A DNA stretch of 64,000 nt, taken from positions 1,240,001 through 1,304,000 of the forward strand of contig NZ_CP034660.1 in assembly GCF_003971255.1 (NCBI RefSeq). Reading direction: 5' to 3'. A program made the position numbers and the translations under genes. This stretch comes from Colwellia sp. Arc7-635 (GTDB lineage: Bacteria; Pseudomonadota; Gammaproteobacteria; Enterobacterales; Alteromonadaceae). Every line of letters begins with the position of its first letter. Within the stretch, counting starts at the first letter, position 1. This document shows positions 27,835-37,153 of the stretch, one piece after another. The notes below the pieces were generated by a model that saw only the letters and a program-made list of their open reading frames with translations, was not told the DNA's origin and did no database searches.

Positions 27835-27854
27835 TTGATATTATTTAATATCAA
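27835..27854 (+). promoter_or_regulatory. 20-bp palindrome between seqA and pgm
   Basis: TTGATATTA-TT-TAATATCAA is a perfect 9-bp inverted repeat, 97 bp upstream of the pgm start. It could be an operator for pgm or a leader hairpin. No T-run follows, so it is not a terminator. Confidence 0.4.
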
Positions 27855-27950
27855 GGCGGGTTAGAACCGCTATGACTCGTACTCGTAATCTCGACACTTA
27901 TTTAGGTATTGCAGAAAAACTTAAGTTTTTATAAGGGACAAGGAATTTAA

Positions 27951-29597
27951 ATGACAATTCATCATCATGCTGGCAAACCAGCAAGACCAGAAGACAGAAT
28001 CAATATCGGTCGCTTAGTGAGTGATTATTTTTTGCAAACACCAAATGTTGATATTGCAGAACAAAAAGTCACTTTTGGTACTTCTGGGCATCGTGGTAAC
28101 GCGAGTAAATTAAGCTTTAATCAACAACATATTGAAGCTATTTGTCAGGCGGTTGCTGAGTATCGTCAAGCGCAAGGTTTTCAGGGGCCACTTTATTTAG
28201 GTAAAGACACCCATGCTTTATCTGAACCTGCTTTCGCTTCTGCTATTTCGGTGTTAATTGCTAACAATGTTCCTGTTGTTATTCAAGATGATGAAGGCTT
28301 TACACCAACACCAGTTATTTCACGTTTAATCATTGTTCATAATAAAACCCATAAAGACCAAGCTGATGGCTTGATCATAACGCCTTCGCATAATCCACCT
28401 ACTGATGGTGGCATTAAATATAATCCACCGCATGGCGGACCGGCAGAAGGTGAAATAACAAAAGTTATTGAGCAACGTGCTAACGAAATTATTGCTAATA
28501 AATTGGTTGATGTTAAACGCCTTGATTATAACCAAGCACTGCAGTCTGCATTATTAAACCGTGAAGACTTCATCAATTTTTATGTTGATCAATTGAGTCT
28601 GGTTGTTGATATGGAAGCGATTGCCAAAGCTGGCGTGCATATTGGCGTTGACCCTCTTGGTGGCTCAGGTATTCATTATTGGCCAGTTATCGCTAAAAAA
28701 TATGGCCTAAATTTGGATGTAGTTAATCCCGTTGTTGATGCTAGCTTTGCTTTTATGCCGTTAGATAAAGATGGCAAAATTCGTATGGATTGTTCATCGC
28801 CTTATGCTATGTCTGGTTTAATCGCCTTAAAAGACAAGTTTGATGTTGCGGTTGGTAACGACCCAGACTTTGACCGTCACGGCATTGTCACTAAAAGTGG
28901 TGGTTTGATGAACCCTAACCATTACTTAGCGGTATCTATTCATTATTTAATGACGCACAGAAACTGGCCAGCCACTTGTAAAATAGGTAAAACATTAGTC
29001 TCTAGTTCGCTTATTGACCGTGTTGCTAAACTGATTGATCGTCCATTGTCAGAAGTTCCGGTTGGTTTTAAGTGGTTTGTTGATGGTTTACATGATGCAA
29101 GTTATGCCTTTGGTGGTGAAGAAAGTGCTGGCGCGTCATTTCTTGCTCGCGATGGCAGCTGCTGGACCACAGACAAAGATGGTTTCATTATGACATTACT
29201 CGCTGCTGAAATGCTTGCTGTTACTGGTAAAGACCCTTATCAGTTATATCAAGCCTTGGCTGAACAATTAGGCGAGCCATGTTATGGCCGTGTAGAGGCA
29301 GTAGCAAACTTACAACAAAAGCAGGTGCTAACTTCACTTACACCTGCCGCTATTACTACTGATGTATTAGCTGGCGAAAAGATCACGCAAATTTTGTCTC
29401 ATGCACCCGGTAACAATGCTGCCATTGGTGGCATTAAAGTTTGTACTGAAAACGGCTGGTTTGCGGCTCGTCCATCAGGAACTGAAGACATTTACAAGAT
29501 ATACGCAGAAAGCTTTATTGATGATACGCATTTGCAGTTAATTATTAGCGACGCACAAAAGTTAGTGAGCGCCGCATTTGTTGCTGCTGGCCTATAG
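27951..29597 (+). CDS. pgm: Phosphoglucomutase (alpha-D-glucose-1,6-bisphosphate dependent)
   Basis: This 548-residue enzyme interconverts glucose-1-phosphate and glucose-6-phosphate for glycogen and cell-surface sugar synthesis. Family marks are VTFGTSGHRG near 41-50, the phosphoserine loop ITPSHNPPTDGGIKYN, the metal-binding DPDFDRHG and the C-terminal phosphate-binding ARPSGTEDIYKIYAESF. A ribosome site AAGGAA is at 27939-27944. The place after seqA is conserved with enterobacteria. A strong terminator follows. Confidence 0.97.
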   Translation: MTIHHHAGKPARPEDRINIGRLVSDYFLQTPNVDIAEQKVTFGTSGHRGNASKLSFNQQHIEAICQAVAEYRQAQGFQGPLYLGKDTHALSEPAFASAISVLIANNVPVVIQDDEGFTPTPVISRLIIVHNKTHKDQADGLIITPSHNPPTDGGIKYNPPHGGPAEGEITKVIEQRANEIIANKLVDVKRLDYNQALQSALLNREDFINFYVDQLSLVVDMEAIAKAGVHIGVDPLGGSGIHYWPVIAKKYGLNLDVVNPVVDASFAFMPLDKDGKIRMDCSSPYAMSGLIALKDKFDVAVGNDPDFDRHGIVTKSGGLMNPNHYLAVSIHYLMTHRNWPATCKIGKTLVSSSLIDRVAKLIDRPLSEVPVGFKWFVDGLHDASYAFGGEESAGASFLARDGSCWTTDKDGFIMTLLAAEMLAVTGKDPYQLYQALAEQLGEPCYGRVEAVANLQQKQVLTSLTPAAITTDVLAGEKITQILSHAPGNNAAIGGIKVCTENGWFAARPSGTEDIYKIYAESFIDDTHLQLIISDAQKLVSAAFVAAGL

Positions 29598-29684
29598 CTT
29601 GATAGCTTTTTGAATAGCAATACTGTCGATTTTTTATATTGGTAATTTCATATATAAATTAAGCTTTGGAAAACGTATTTTTCA

Positions 29685-29722
29685 ATTAATAAAAAAGGTG
29701 CTTTAAGCACCTTTTTTATTGT
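29685..29722. terminator. Bidirectional terminator between pgm and rlmF
   Basis: AAAAAAGGTGCTT (29691-29703) and AAGCACCTTTTTT (29705-29717) form a long A/T-flanked GC hairpin that gives a T-run in both directions. Confidence 0.9.
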
Positions 29723-29738
29723 CTCATCTCCTGTGAAC

Positions 29739-30743
29739 TTAGATAAATGTCCAAGCCAAAACGCGGGTTATTTTATTTCCCTGTTTCATCTCTATTTCAC
29801 GTATATCGGTGGCACCTAACTTTTGAATCAATTTCTTTGCCGGTTTAACATTATCTATTTTCGATACTAAACTAGTAAACCAACGACATTGAGTTGCAAA
29901 GGCTTGGCTTTCTTTGATTAATTTTTTTAGGAACATGCGTTCGCCTCCTTTACACCAAAGTTCGGCATCTTGGCCGCCAAAGTTTAAGGTCGAATCGCTG
30001 GTTATTGATTTTTGTTGATCATCGTTTTGAGTCACATTAATTGATTTTTTGGCTGAACGATTACGGGCAAGGTTAGCAACTTTACGTTGACTGCCTTTGA
30101 GGGCTTCTTCTTGTGAGGCATGAAAAGGTGGGTTGCATACACTAACATCAAAGATCTCACCACTTTGAATAATGCCGTAAAAAATGTGATTTTTATCCGA
30201 TTGTGTACGTAATTCAAAGCAATTTTTTAGTTTGGAATTATGCGCAATAACTGAAGCCACGTTATCAATGGACTCGCTATTGATATCGCTGCCAACACAA
30301 TGCCAACCATATATTTTACAGGCCAATAATGGATAAATGCCATTAGCACCGGTGCCTATATCAAGCAATCGAACTTTTGACTGACTATTAGCTAAATCAA
30401 CTGAATCAGCTGTTGGCAGTTCAATACCAAGTAATTCAGCGATATAGTGGATGTAGTCTACTCGTCCTGGAATAGGCGGACAAAGTGCGCCCGGTGGAAT
30501 ATCCCAATCGTTAATATTGTAGTGGTGTTTTAATAACGCAGAATTTAAGGCTTTAACTGCCTGCGGCTCTGCAAAGTCGATAGAGATATTGCCATGTAAA
30601 TTTTCTTTCACATAACCTTTTAAAGGGGGATAACTTGTTATAAGTGCAGTGAAGTCATAACCATTTTTGTGCAGGTTTCTCGGGTGCAGAGGTTTGTGAT
30701 TAGGTTTCGCTTGGTGCTTTTTACTTGGCTGGCTTGTGCTCAC
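29739..30743 (-). CDS. rlmF: 23S rRNA (adenine(1618)-N(6))-methyltransferase
   Basis: This 334-residue SAM-dependent methyltransferase has LDIGTGANGIYPLLA as motif I and the amino-methylating VCNPPFHAS motif, with a C-terminal FGGQDAELWCKGGERMF and WFTSLVSK region typical of RlmF (YbiN). It methylates A1618 of 23S rRNA. The N-terminus is lysine/histidine-rich (KKHQAKPNHKPLHPRN), also family-typical. It stands alone, convergent with pgm. Confidence 0.93.
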   Translation of the reverse strand: MSTSQPSKKHQAKPNHKPLHPRNLHKNGYDFTALITSYPPLKGYVKENLHGNISIDFAEPQAVKALNSALLKHHYNINDWDIPPGALCPPIPGRVDYIHYIAELLGIELPTADSVDLANSQSKVRLLDIGTGANGIYPLLACKIYGWHCVGSDINSESIDNVASVIAHNSKLKNCFELRTQSDKNHIFYGIIQSGEIFDVSVCNPPFHASQEEALKGSQRKVANLARNRSAKKSINVTQNDDQQKSITSDSTLNFGGQDAELWCKGGERMFLKKLIKESQAFATQCRWFTSLVSKIDNVKPAKKLIQKLGATDIREIEMKQGNKITRVLAWTFI

Positions 30744-30962
30744 AATGATAGGTCCGAGGTTTAGGGTTCAAAAAACTGGCGAGGGTAGTTATAATTGCTG
30801 ATTATAACCTTAATTGTTAGCACATAGCATATAGTTAAAATAGCAATAGTTAATACCTTGAATATTGTTCTGAACCATTAGTGTATTATGCTTTATATTC
30901 AAAAGCTTATTAAACAACTAACGTTAGCTAAGCAATGCTGAACGATAGGATTAAACCATTTC

Positions 30963-31466
30963 ATGTATAAAAAAAAGCAAGATGCCAAGCCACAAGTGAT
31001 TTCTTACGAACGCGTAAAATCATACATGTTGTGGTTAATTGAACGTTATGGCGATTATTCGACAAAAAAATTACTGCAAAAGGCAAATTTACTGTTTAAA
31101 GATGATACTCAGTTTAATCAGCCGGCACTTGATTACCTGATTGAGCGAGATATCGTTAATGATCTACGCTACGCGCAGCGTTTAACGATGAGTTTTTCAG
31201 AAAAAAATATTGGTCCTAACAAAATAAAAGAAAAGCTTTATGCGAAAGGTTTTTCGTCTCAAGTGATCAATGAATGTGTTAGTACCATAGAAACAACAGA
31301 CGAAGACTATTTTGATAAAGCACTGACGCTAAAGATTAGAAAGTTTGGCGAAGAGCCGATTGAAGATCTAAAGTTGAAACAGAAGGCGTTACGGCATTTG
31401 ATCAGCAAAGGGTTCTCATATGCTATTGCCAGTAAAGCGGTGAGTTACTCCGAAGACAATTATTAG
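30963..31466 (+). CDS. recX: RecX family regulatory protein
   Basis: This 167-residue helical-repeat protein matches RecX, which modulates RecA filaments. The three-helix repeats are visible (YMLWLIERYGDYSTKKLLQKA, LDYLIERDIVNDLRYAQRLT, GPNKIKEKLYAKGFSSQVINEC). It is not next to recA here, unlike the common recA-recX pairing, so it may be an extra or relocated copy. No LexA box was seen upstream. A small membrane protein gene follows 52 bp later. Confidence 0.83.
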   Translation: MYKKKQDAKPQVISYERVKSYMLWLIERYGDYSTKKLLQKANLLFKDDTQFNQPALDYLIERDIVNDLRYAQRLTMSFSEKNIGPNKIKEKLYAKGFSSQVINECVSTIETTDEDYFDKALTLKIRKFGEEPIEDLKLKQKALRHLISKGFSYAIASKAVSYSEDNY

Positions 31467-31518
31467 CGATGTCTATAAAACTGGTATTAAAGTCGAGCAA
31501 TAAGAAAAAGGAGAGGCA

Positions 31519-31698
31519 GTGGAATACATCTTTATATTTACCTATTCGGTCATACTTGCTGTGATGGCAGGGGGCATTTTAGGTGCCATCGTAGCGCTAT
31601 TTAGTAAGCAGCATAAGGGGCGGAACTTTCGAGTCACTTTCTGCTATAGCGCTGTTGTCGTTGTTATTTTTATCATGCTGCGCATCTGGTTTAAATAA
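31519..31698 (+). CDS. Small two-helix membrane protein (59 residues)
   Basis: A short frame starts with GTG at 31519 after a near-perfect ribosome site (AAGGAG, 31508-31513) and ends with TAA at 31696-31698. The translation starts MEYIFIFTYSVILAVMAGGI and has two hydrophobic segments (about 3-28 and 40-56) joined by a basic loop (SKQHKGRNFR). I do not recognise a family. The strong ribosome site, membrane pattern and lack of overlap with other genes support a real gene. Confidence 0.6.
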   Translation: MEYIFIFTYSVILAVMAGGILGAIVALFSKQHKGRNFRVTFCYSAVVVVIFIMLRIWFK

Positions 31699-31754
31699 GC
31701 TTAAATTTAGTTGCTTACTGATAATTTAATTAATACCTTCAGCCATGCCAGTAT

Positions 31755-31790
31755 TAATGCCTGTTCTAATGCCTGCGCTAATACCTGAAC
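31755..31790. repeat. 12-bp tandem repeat before the LysR gene end
   Basis: Three units follow head to tail: TAATGCCTGTTC, TAATGCCTGCGC, TAATACCTGAAC, with a related TAATACCTTCAG about 23 bp upstream. They lie in the short gap past the stop codon of the LysR gene. Confidence 0.6.
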
Positions 31791-31811
31791 GATAGCATCT
31801 TCAGTAATAGC

Positions 31812-32714
31812 TTAATTCTGTGTTAATAACCAAGCTTTAAAGCATTCGATCACTGAAGATGAACGATGCTGGATGATGTAATAACCAGTATTGGCATTTA
31901 TAGGCTGAAATGGTGAGGTGAGTCGACCTTGTTTAAAGTCTTCTTCCACCAAGGCATATCTTGCCAGAGCTATACCTAACCCCGCTTCTGCTGCCGCCAT
32001 GGCCATGTCAGTGCGGTTGAAAAAGTGTCCTTGATTACTCTCTGCTTTTATATGCATTTGTTCAAACCAATACTGCCACTCAGCATGTTTTTTGGCGTTT
32101 CTCCATGGCATAGCATCATGCAATAACGTTACCGACTGCCATATATGCTGTTGATTTTTTGCCGAGTTGTCTTGCCAATCGAAACGCTGGAAATAGCTTG
32201 GGCTCATCACTGGAATAAGCTGTTCGCTTAGGAGTAATTGAGCATCTTGATTAGTATAAGGCGATTTTCCGTAGTCTATAGCTAAATCAAAGTTACTGTT
32301 CTGGTGATCAACTAAGGCTCCTTCAGCATAGGTTTGAATGCTAATGTTTGGATAAAGGTTATAAAATTTCTCAAGACGAGGGATTAGCCATTTATAGGCA
32401 AAAGAGGGCGTGAGTTTTAACTTTATTTCACCATCAGGCGATTGTCCTTGTCTTAACTCATCAATAACATTTTCGATATCGGCAAAATTATGCTGAACAA
32501 CTTGGTATAGCTGTTTGCCGTCTTCAGTTAAACTAATGCCCCTGGAGTGCCTTTCAAATAGCTTGAGCGATAGTTGGCTTTCTAATAAGTTTATCTGCTG
32601 ACTGATCGCACCGGTAGTGATGTGCAACTGACTCGCTGTTCTAGTAAAACTGCCGAGCCGAGCCGCAACCTCAAAAGTCACTAATCCAGAAAATATATTG
32701 CCTTTGAGTGCCAT
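31812..32714 (-). CDS. LysR family transcriptional regulator (GcvA/AmpR-like)
   Basis: This 300-residue protein has the N-terminal winged helix-turn-helix (FEVAARLGSFTRTASQLHITTGAISQQINLLESQL) and a periplasmic-binding-like effector domain. It is close in type to GcvA/DsdC regulators. It diverges from dadA with 114 bp between, the classic LysR arrangement, so it probably controls dadA in response to a D-amino acid or alanine. Confidence 0.88.
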   Translation of the reverse strand: MALKGNIFSGLVTFEVAARLGSFTRTASQLHITTGAISQQINLLESQLSLKLFERHSRGISLTEDGKQLYQVVQHNFADIENVIDELRQGQSPDGEIKLKLTPSFAYKWLIPRLEKFYNLYPNISIQTYAEGALVDHQNSNFDLAIDYGKSPYTNQDAQLLLSEQLIPVMSPSYFQRFDWQDNSAKNQQHIWQSVTLLHDAMPWRNAKKHAEWQYWFEQMHIKAESNQGHFFNRTDMAMAAAEAGLGIALARYALVEEDFKQGRLTSPFQPINANTGYYIIQHRSSSVIECFKAWLLTQN

Positions 32715-32828
32715 TTTTATCTCAGCCTTTAGAATTACTAAACACAGATGTTAATAAATATCGTTTGATAAAGAAATGATATTTTTGCATTGTGACTTTA
32801 TATTTTTTCACAAATTAAAGTTTTTCGC

Positions 32829-34091
32829 ATGAAAGTTATCGTTTTGGGATCTGGCGTAGTTGGATTAACATCGGCATGGTATTTAGCCCAAGCTGGCCAT
32901 CAAGTAACGGTTGTTGATAGACAAGCGCAAAGTGCTGAGGAAACCAGTTTTGCTAACGCCGGCCAAATATCTTACGGCTACTCCTCACCTTGGGCCGCAC
33001 CCGGCGTACCACTAAAAGCAATGAAGTGGTTAACTCAAAAGCACTCGCCACTTATTATCAAACCAGGCACTTCGCCAGAATTGTATCTTTGGACCATGGC
33101 GCTGTTAAAAAACTGTAGTGAAAAAAACTATCAAGTTAACAAAAGCAGAATGCTGCGTGTTTCGAATTATAGCCGTCAATGTTTACTCGATTTGCGGAAA
33201 AATCATGACATTATCTATGAAGGCCGACAACAGGGCACGTTGCAAGTTTTTAGAAAGCAGTCGCAAGTTGAAGCAGTCGAAAAAGATATGCAATTATTAT
33301 CGGCTAGCGATACACGTTTTAAGTTACTCAATGTTGAAGAGTGCGTAGAGAAAGAGCCGGGTTTAGCGTTAGTAAAAAAAAAAATAGTCGCGGGCTTACA
33401 TTTACCTGATGATGAAACGGGTGATTGCTATCAATTTTGTCAGCAATTAACTGATTTGGCTAAAAAGGCTGGCGTTGAATTTAAATTCAATGTGCAAGTG
33501 AATGCATTATTAACTGAACACGAAAAAATAACCGCGGTTGATAGCTCTATCGGAACATTGACTGCGGATGCCTACGTGGTCGCTTTAGGCTGTTACTCTG
33601 CGCAACTGCTCAAAACGGTAGGTGTAAGCTTACCGGTTTATCCAGTAAAAGGTTATTCGCTTACTCTGCCGATGGAAAATGCTCAGTATTCTCCTGTTTC
33701 AACGGTGATGGACGAAACCTATAAGGTCGCACTTACTCGTTTTGATGATCGCATTAGAGTGGCTGGCACCGCTGAGCTTGCAGGCTTTAATTTAGATTTA
33801 TCAGAAAAGAGAAAAGCAACCATAGCAATGGTTGTACAAGATTTATTTCCGCAGGCTGGTGATATAAGTAAAGCCGAGTTTTGGACGGGTCTTCGTCCGA
33901 TGACACCTGATGGCACACCTATTATTGGCAAAACTAACATCACTAATTTATATACCAACACCGGTCATGGCACGTTAGGTTGGACGATGGCTTGTGGCTC
34001 AGGAAAATTACTGGCTGATGTTGTTTCAGGCCGAGAAACTGATATTGATGCTAGCGGATTAGATTCATTTCGTTATTTATACCAAATATAA
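32829..34091 (+). CDS. dadA: D-amino acid dehydrogenase (DadA type)
   Basis: This 420-residue FAD enzyme of the DAO family has the dinucleotide-binding VIVLGSGVVGLTSAWYLAQAG at the N-terminus, SFANAGQISYGYSSPWAAPGVPLKA next, and the C-terminal GLRPMTPDGTPIIG and NTGHGTLGWTMACGSG motifs characteristic of DadA. It oxidises D-alanine and other D-amino acids at the inner membrane and passes electrons to quinone. The divergent LysR gene is the probable regulator. No alanine racemase gene is next to it. Confidence 0.92.
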   Translation: MKVIVLGSGVVGLTSAWYLAQAGHQVTVVDRQAQSAEETSFANAGQISYGYSSPWAAPGVPLKAMKWLTQKHSPLIIKPGTSPELYLWTMALLKNCSEKNYQVNKSRMLRVSNYSRQCLLDLRKNHDIIYEGRQQGTLQVFRKQSQVEAVEKDMQLLSASDTRFKLLNVEECVEKEPGLALVKKKIVAGLHLPDDETGDCYQFCQQLTDLAKKAGVEFKFNVQVNALLTEHEKITAVDSSIGTLTADAYVVALGCYSAQLLKTVGVSLPVYPVKGYSLTLPMENAQYSPVSTVMDETYKVALTRFDDRIRVAGTAELAGFNLDLSEKRKATIAMVVQDLFPQAGDISKAEFWTGLRPMTPDGTPIIGKTNITNLYTNTGHGTLGWTMACGSGKLLADVVSGRETDIDASGLDSFRYLYQI

Positions 34092-34289
34092 TCGCAAAAC
34101 ATCGGATGCAATGACGCTGTATTTTAGCGCGGGGTTAATTAGCTAGAAATATAGATTGGTAACTATTAGTTGAAAGCATGCGACTCTTTTTTTGAGTGGG
34201 TTTTAAGTGATGCTTAAATGAAGTATTAAGTGAGGTGTTACGTGGCGCTTTAAAGAAAGCAAGCGTTAATGTTCAAATTAAGCGGTGAG
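34092..34289. other. Gap between dadA and the astE control region
   Basis: No gene is seen. There is only a run of related TTAAGTG words (34195-34235) without clear structure. Confidence 0.35.
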
Positions 34290-34303
34290 TGAATAATCAT
34301 TCA
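34290..34303 (+). promoter_or_regulatory. ArgR-like box upstream of astE
   Basis: TGAATAATCATTCA matches the arginine-repressor box TGAAT-N4-ATTCA with both half-sites perfect. It lies about 50 bp upstream of a TATAAT (34351-34356) and 160 bp before astE. A hairpin (GCGCAATA-N9-TATTGCGC, 34360-34384) sits at the expected transcript start. In relatives the ast pathway is known to be under arginine control, so an ArgR role is sensible. Confidence 0.6.
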
Positions 34304-34462
34304 TAAAATAGATTAACTGAGCATCACAGGACGTCAGCGTGTAAATCTTGTATAATGTGGCGCAATAATTAATGAGTATTGCGCAAGTTCTGTTGTGCTA
34401 CTCAAATAAATTCGACTATGACATTCGACTTTAACATTTGACAATACAATAGGTGAAACCGC

Positions 34463-35572
34463 GTGAGTGATTCTTCAAGTTCAACCAATGCCTTCGCATC
34501 AACTTTGCAAAAAAGTGGTGATTTCTTATCAATGACGCGTGCCAATGAATGGACTTTACCTGGTGGAGGTTTTAGCTTTGAAGTCACTCATCAAGCATCG
34601 AAAACTATCAGTAAAGTGACGGTTTTAGAAACTGGCTTAATAACTTTTGAACCGGTTAATCGTGTTAGTAGTCACGACATTGTCTTATCTAGTGCCGTGC
34701 ACGGTAATGAAACCGCGCCAATAGAAATTTGTAGCGATATTATCGCTGAGCTTATTCGTGGCGAGTTAGCGCTAGCTGAAAGAGTGTTATTTATTTTTGG
34801 TAACCCAGCATCAATGAACATTGCCGAGCGTTTTGTTGAAGAAAATATGAATCGCTTATTTTCGGGCGGACATTCACAAGATCAAGGCAAAGGTGCTGGT
34901 TTAATTAATAAAGAACGCCACCGTGCTTTATTATTAGAAAATACGGTTAGAGAGTTCTTTGCAGCTGGCAGTGAATTACCTAGCGCGAATGGCGGCGAAC
35001 GTCAGCGTAGCCATTACGACTTACATACCGCTATTCGTGGCTCGAAGTGTGATAAATTTGCTGTTTACCCGTTTTTACACGGTGCACCACGCAAGAAAAG
35101 CCAACTACAATTTTTAAATGCCTGTGGTGTTAGCACTATTTTGTTATCGCATTCGCCTACAACGACCTTTAGTTATTTCTCGTCAAACGAATTTGGCGCA
35201 GATGCCTTCACGGTTGAGTTAGGTAAAGTGCGTCCATTTGGTGAAAATGATATGAGCCAATTTTCAAAGGTACGAACAACATTAACTAAGTTAGTTTCGG
35301 GCCAAGACCTTGAATTAACAGCGTATAAAGCAAGCGACTTTAACCTTTATGAAATATCACAAGTGATTGATCGCCAACATGAAAGTTTTTCATTAACGTT
35401 TGATGATGATGTTGAAAACTTTACTGACTTTCCAAAAGGGCATGTGCTTGCTCTTGATGGCAACAATGAAGTTAAAACTCAGCAAGACGGTGAAGCGATT
35501 ATTTTCCCGAATGCCAATGTCGCTATTGGTCAACGAGCAATGCTAACGGTAACACCGACAACACTGAGCTAA
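34463..35572 (+). CDS. astE: Succinylglutamate desuccinylase
   Basis: This 369-residue zinc hydrolase removes succinate from N-succinylglutamate in the last step of the arginine succinyltransferase pathway. The AstE/aspartoacylase motif SSAVHGNETAP supplies zinc ligands H and E; YDLHTAIRGS holds the third. The start is GTG at 34463, with AGGTG at 34451-34455. The other ast genes (astCADB) are not in this window, so it is a detached member. An ArgR-like box is upstream. Confidence 0.94.
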   Translation: MSDSSSSTNAFASTLQKSGDFLSMTRANEWTLPGGGFSFEVTHQASKTISKVTVLETGLITFEPVNRVSSHDIVLSSAVHGNETAPIEICSDIIAELIRGELALAERVLFIFGNPASMNIAERFVEENMNRLFSGGHSQDQGKGAGLINKERHRALLLENTVREFFAAGSELPSANGGERQRSHYDLHTAIRGSKCDKFAVYPFLHGAPRKKSQLQFLNACGVSTILLSHSPTTTFSYFSSNEFGADAFTVELGKVRPFGENDMSQFSKVRTTLTKLVSGQDLELTAYKASDFNLYEISQVIDRQHESFSLTFDDDVENFTDFPKGHVLALDGNNEVKTQQDGEAIIFPNANVAIGQRAMLTVTPTTLS

Positions 35573-35968
35573 GAATCACGTTCATTTTTGGAGCCTTAGC
35601 TTGCTTCTAGAACAACTTAACTGCCTAAAATAACGCTAATATTTAGGCAGTTGAGCAATCCTTAAAACTAATAAACTTTAACTCGCTCATCTATTCGTTT
35701 GACTAAGCTCATACTGAGCTCTTTAGCTGTGTCTGTAACTGTAAAGAATTATGCTCGCTGTAAGGTAAATTAAAGCGCTAACTTTGATCACTAAACTTGT
35801 TTTTCAGTTTACGTAAAGGTAAAGTGCTTGCGATTATTACAACCAACAATTCATAACAATGACATAAATATTCATCTTGCGTTGAAAGCTTCTATACTTT
35901 CATTGATTTAGCAAAGAATGAGTTGATATTGTCACCTTGCATCCAAGGTTAATAAAAAAGAGAAGGCT
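35573..35968. other. Gap between astE and the E1-alpha gene with one hairpin
   Basis: AACTGCCTAAA (35619-35629) and TTTAGGCAGTT (35642-35652) form a perfect 11-bp hairpin that may end the astE transcript, although no T-run follows. The rest should hold the promoter of the dehydrogenase operon; AGAAGG at 35960-35965 is its ribosome site. Confidence 0.5.
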
Positions 35969-37153
35969 ATGAACACTGACATATATAGCGAAAGCCCGGT
36001 TGTACATCAACCTGCTTTTATTGATGGTCATTCAGTTGAAATTCCAATCCTTAAGATATTGAAACAAGATGGTAGCATTTATGAAAATGCTGCTATGCCA
36101 GACATTGATCAAGCTCTTGCTACCAAAACTTACCAAACTCTCGCATTTCATCGTGTATTAGATGAACGTATGGTGGCAGCGCAGCGTCAAGGTCGTATCA
36201 GTTTTTACATGGCAGCACTCGGTGAAGAAGCCGCTAGTGTTGGTGGTGCTGCAGGCCTAAAAGATCAAGATATGATCATGGCACAGTATCGTGAACAGGG
36301 CGCATTAATGTTTCGAGGCTTTAGTCTTGAAAACTTTATGAACCAAATGTTCAGCAATGAAAAAGATTTAGGCAAAGGTCGTCAAATGCCAATTCATTAC
36401 GGTAGTCGTGAATTGAACTACATGACGATTTCATCACCGTTAGGTACGCAAATACCACAAGCGGCTGGTTATGCTTATGGTCAAAAAATGCAAGGTTTAG
36501 ACGCGGTAACTATTTGTTACTTCGGAGAAGGCGCTGCATCTGAAGGCGATTTTCATGCCGGTTTAAATATGGCTGCTGTGCATCAAGCACCGGTTATTTT
36601 CTTCTGTCGTAATAATGGCTATGCTATTTCTACACCATCTGAAGAGCAATATGTCGGTAACGGCATTGCGTCTCGCGGTGTTGGTTACGGTATGAAAACA
36701 CTTCGTATTGACGGTAATGACATTTTAGCCGTAATTGCTGCTGTGCAATTAGCGCGTGAATATGCCGTTAAAGAAGGCAAGCCAGTATTAATTGAAGCAA
36801 TGTCTTATCGTTTAGGTGCGCATTCAACGTCGGACGATCCTTCTGGTTACCGAACACGTGAAGAAGAAGCTAAATGGCAAGAACATGATCCTATTCTTCG
36901 CATGAAGAACTGGATGCTAGCACAAGGCTGGTGGGATGAAGCTAAAGAGACAGCTTTGTTTGAAAAACTACGTGATGAAGTATTAGCTGCGGTTAAAGTT
37001 GCTGAAAAAATTGCTAAACCGCCTGTCGAAGATTTAATTACTGATGTTTACGACCAAGTACCACCGTTGTTACAAAATCAGTTTGATCAGCTTAAAGAAC
37101 ATATCAAAAAATATCCTAAAGCTTACCCGTTTACAGCAGGGAGAATTAAGTAA
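35969..37153 (+). CDS. bkdA1: Branched-chain 2-oxoacid dehydrogenase E1 alpha subunit
   Basis: This 394-residue thiamine-diphosphate subunit decarboxylates 2-oxoacids from valine, leucine and isoleucine. The TPP motif is [31 protein letters not shown], and the phosphorylation-loop-like region [16 protein letters not shown] is the BCKDH type. Its stop overlaps the next ATG (TAATG), so alpha and beta subunits are coupled. The complex also needs a lipoamide dehydrogenase (E3), which is not encoded here. Confidence 0.92.
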   Translation: MNTDIYSESPVVHQPAFIDGHSVEIPILKILKQDGSIYENAAMPDIDQALATKTYQTLAFHRVLDERMVAAQRQGRISFYMAALGEEAASVGGAAGLKDQDMIMAQYREQGALMFRGFSLENFMNQMFSNEKDLGKGRQMPIHYGSRELNYMTISSPLGTQIPQAAGYAYGQKMQGLDAVTICYFGEGAASEGDFHAGLNMAAVHQAPVIFFCRNNGYAISTPSEEQYVGNGIASRGVGYGMKTLRIDGNDILAVIAAVQLAREYAVKEGKPVLIEAMSYRLGAHSTSDDPSGYRTREEEAKWQEHDPILRMKNWMLAQGWWDEAKETALFEKLRDEVLAAVKVAEKIAKPPVEDLITDVYDQVPPLLQNQFDQLKEHIKKYPKAYPFTAGRIK

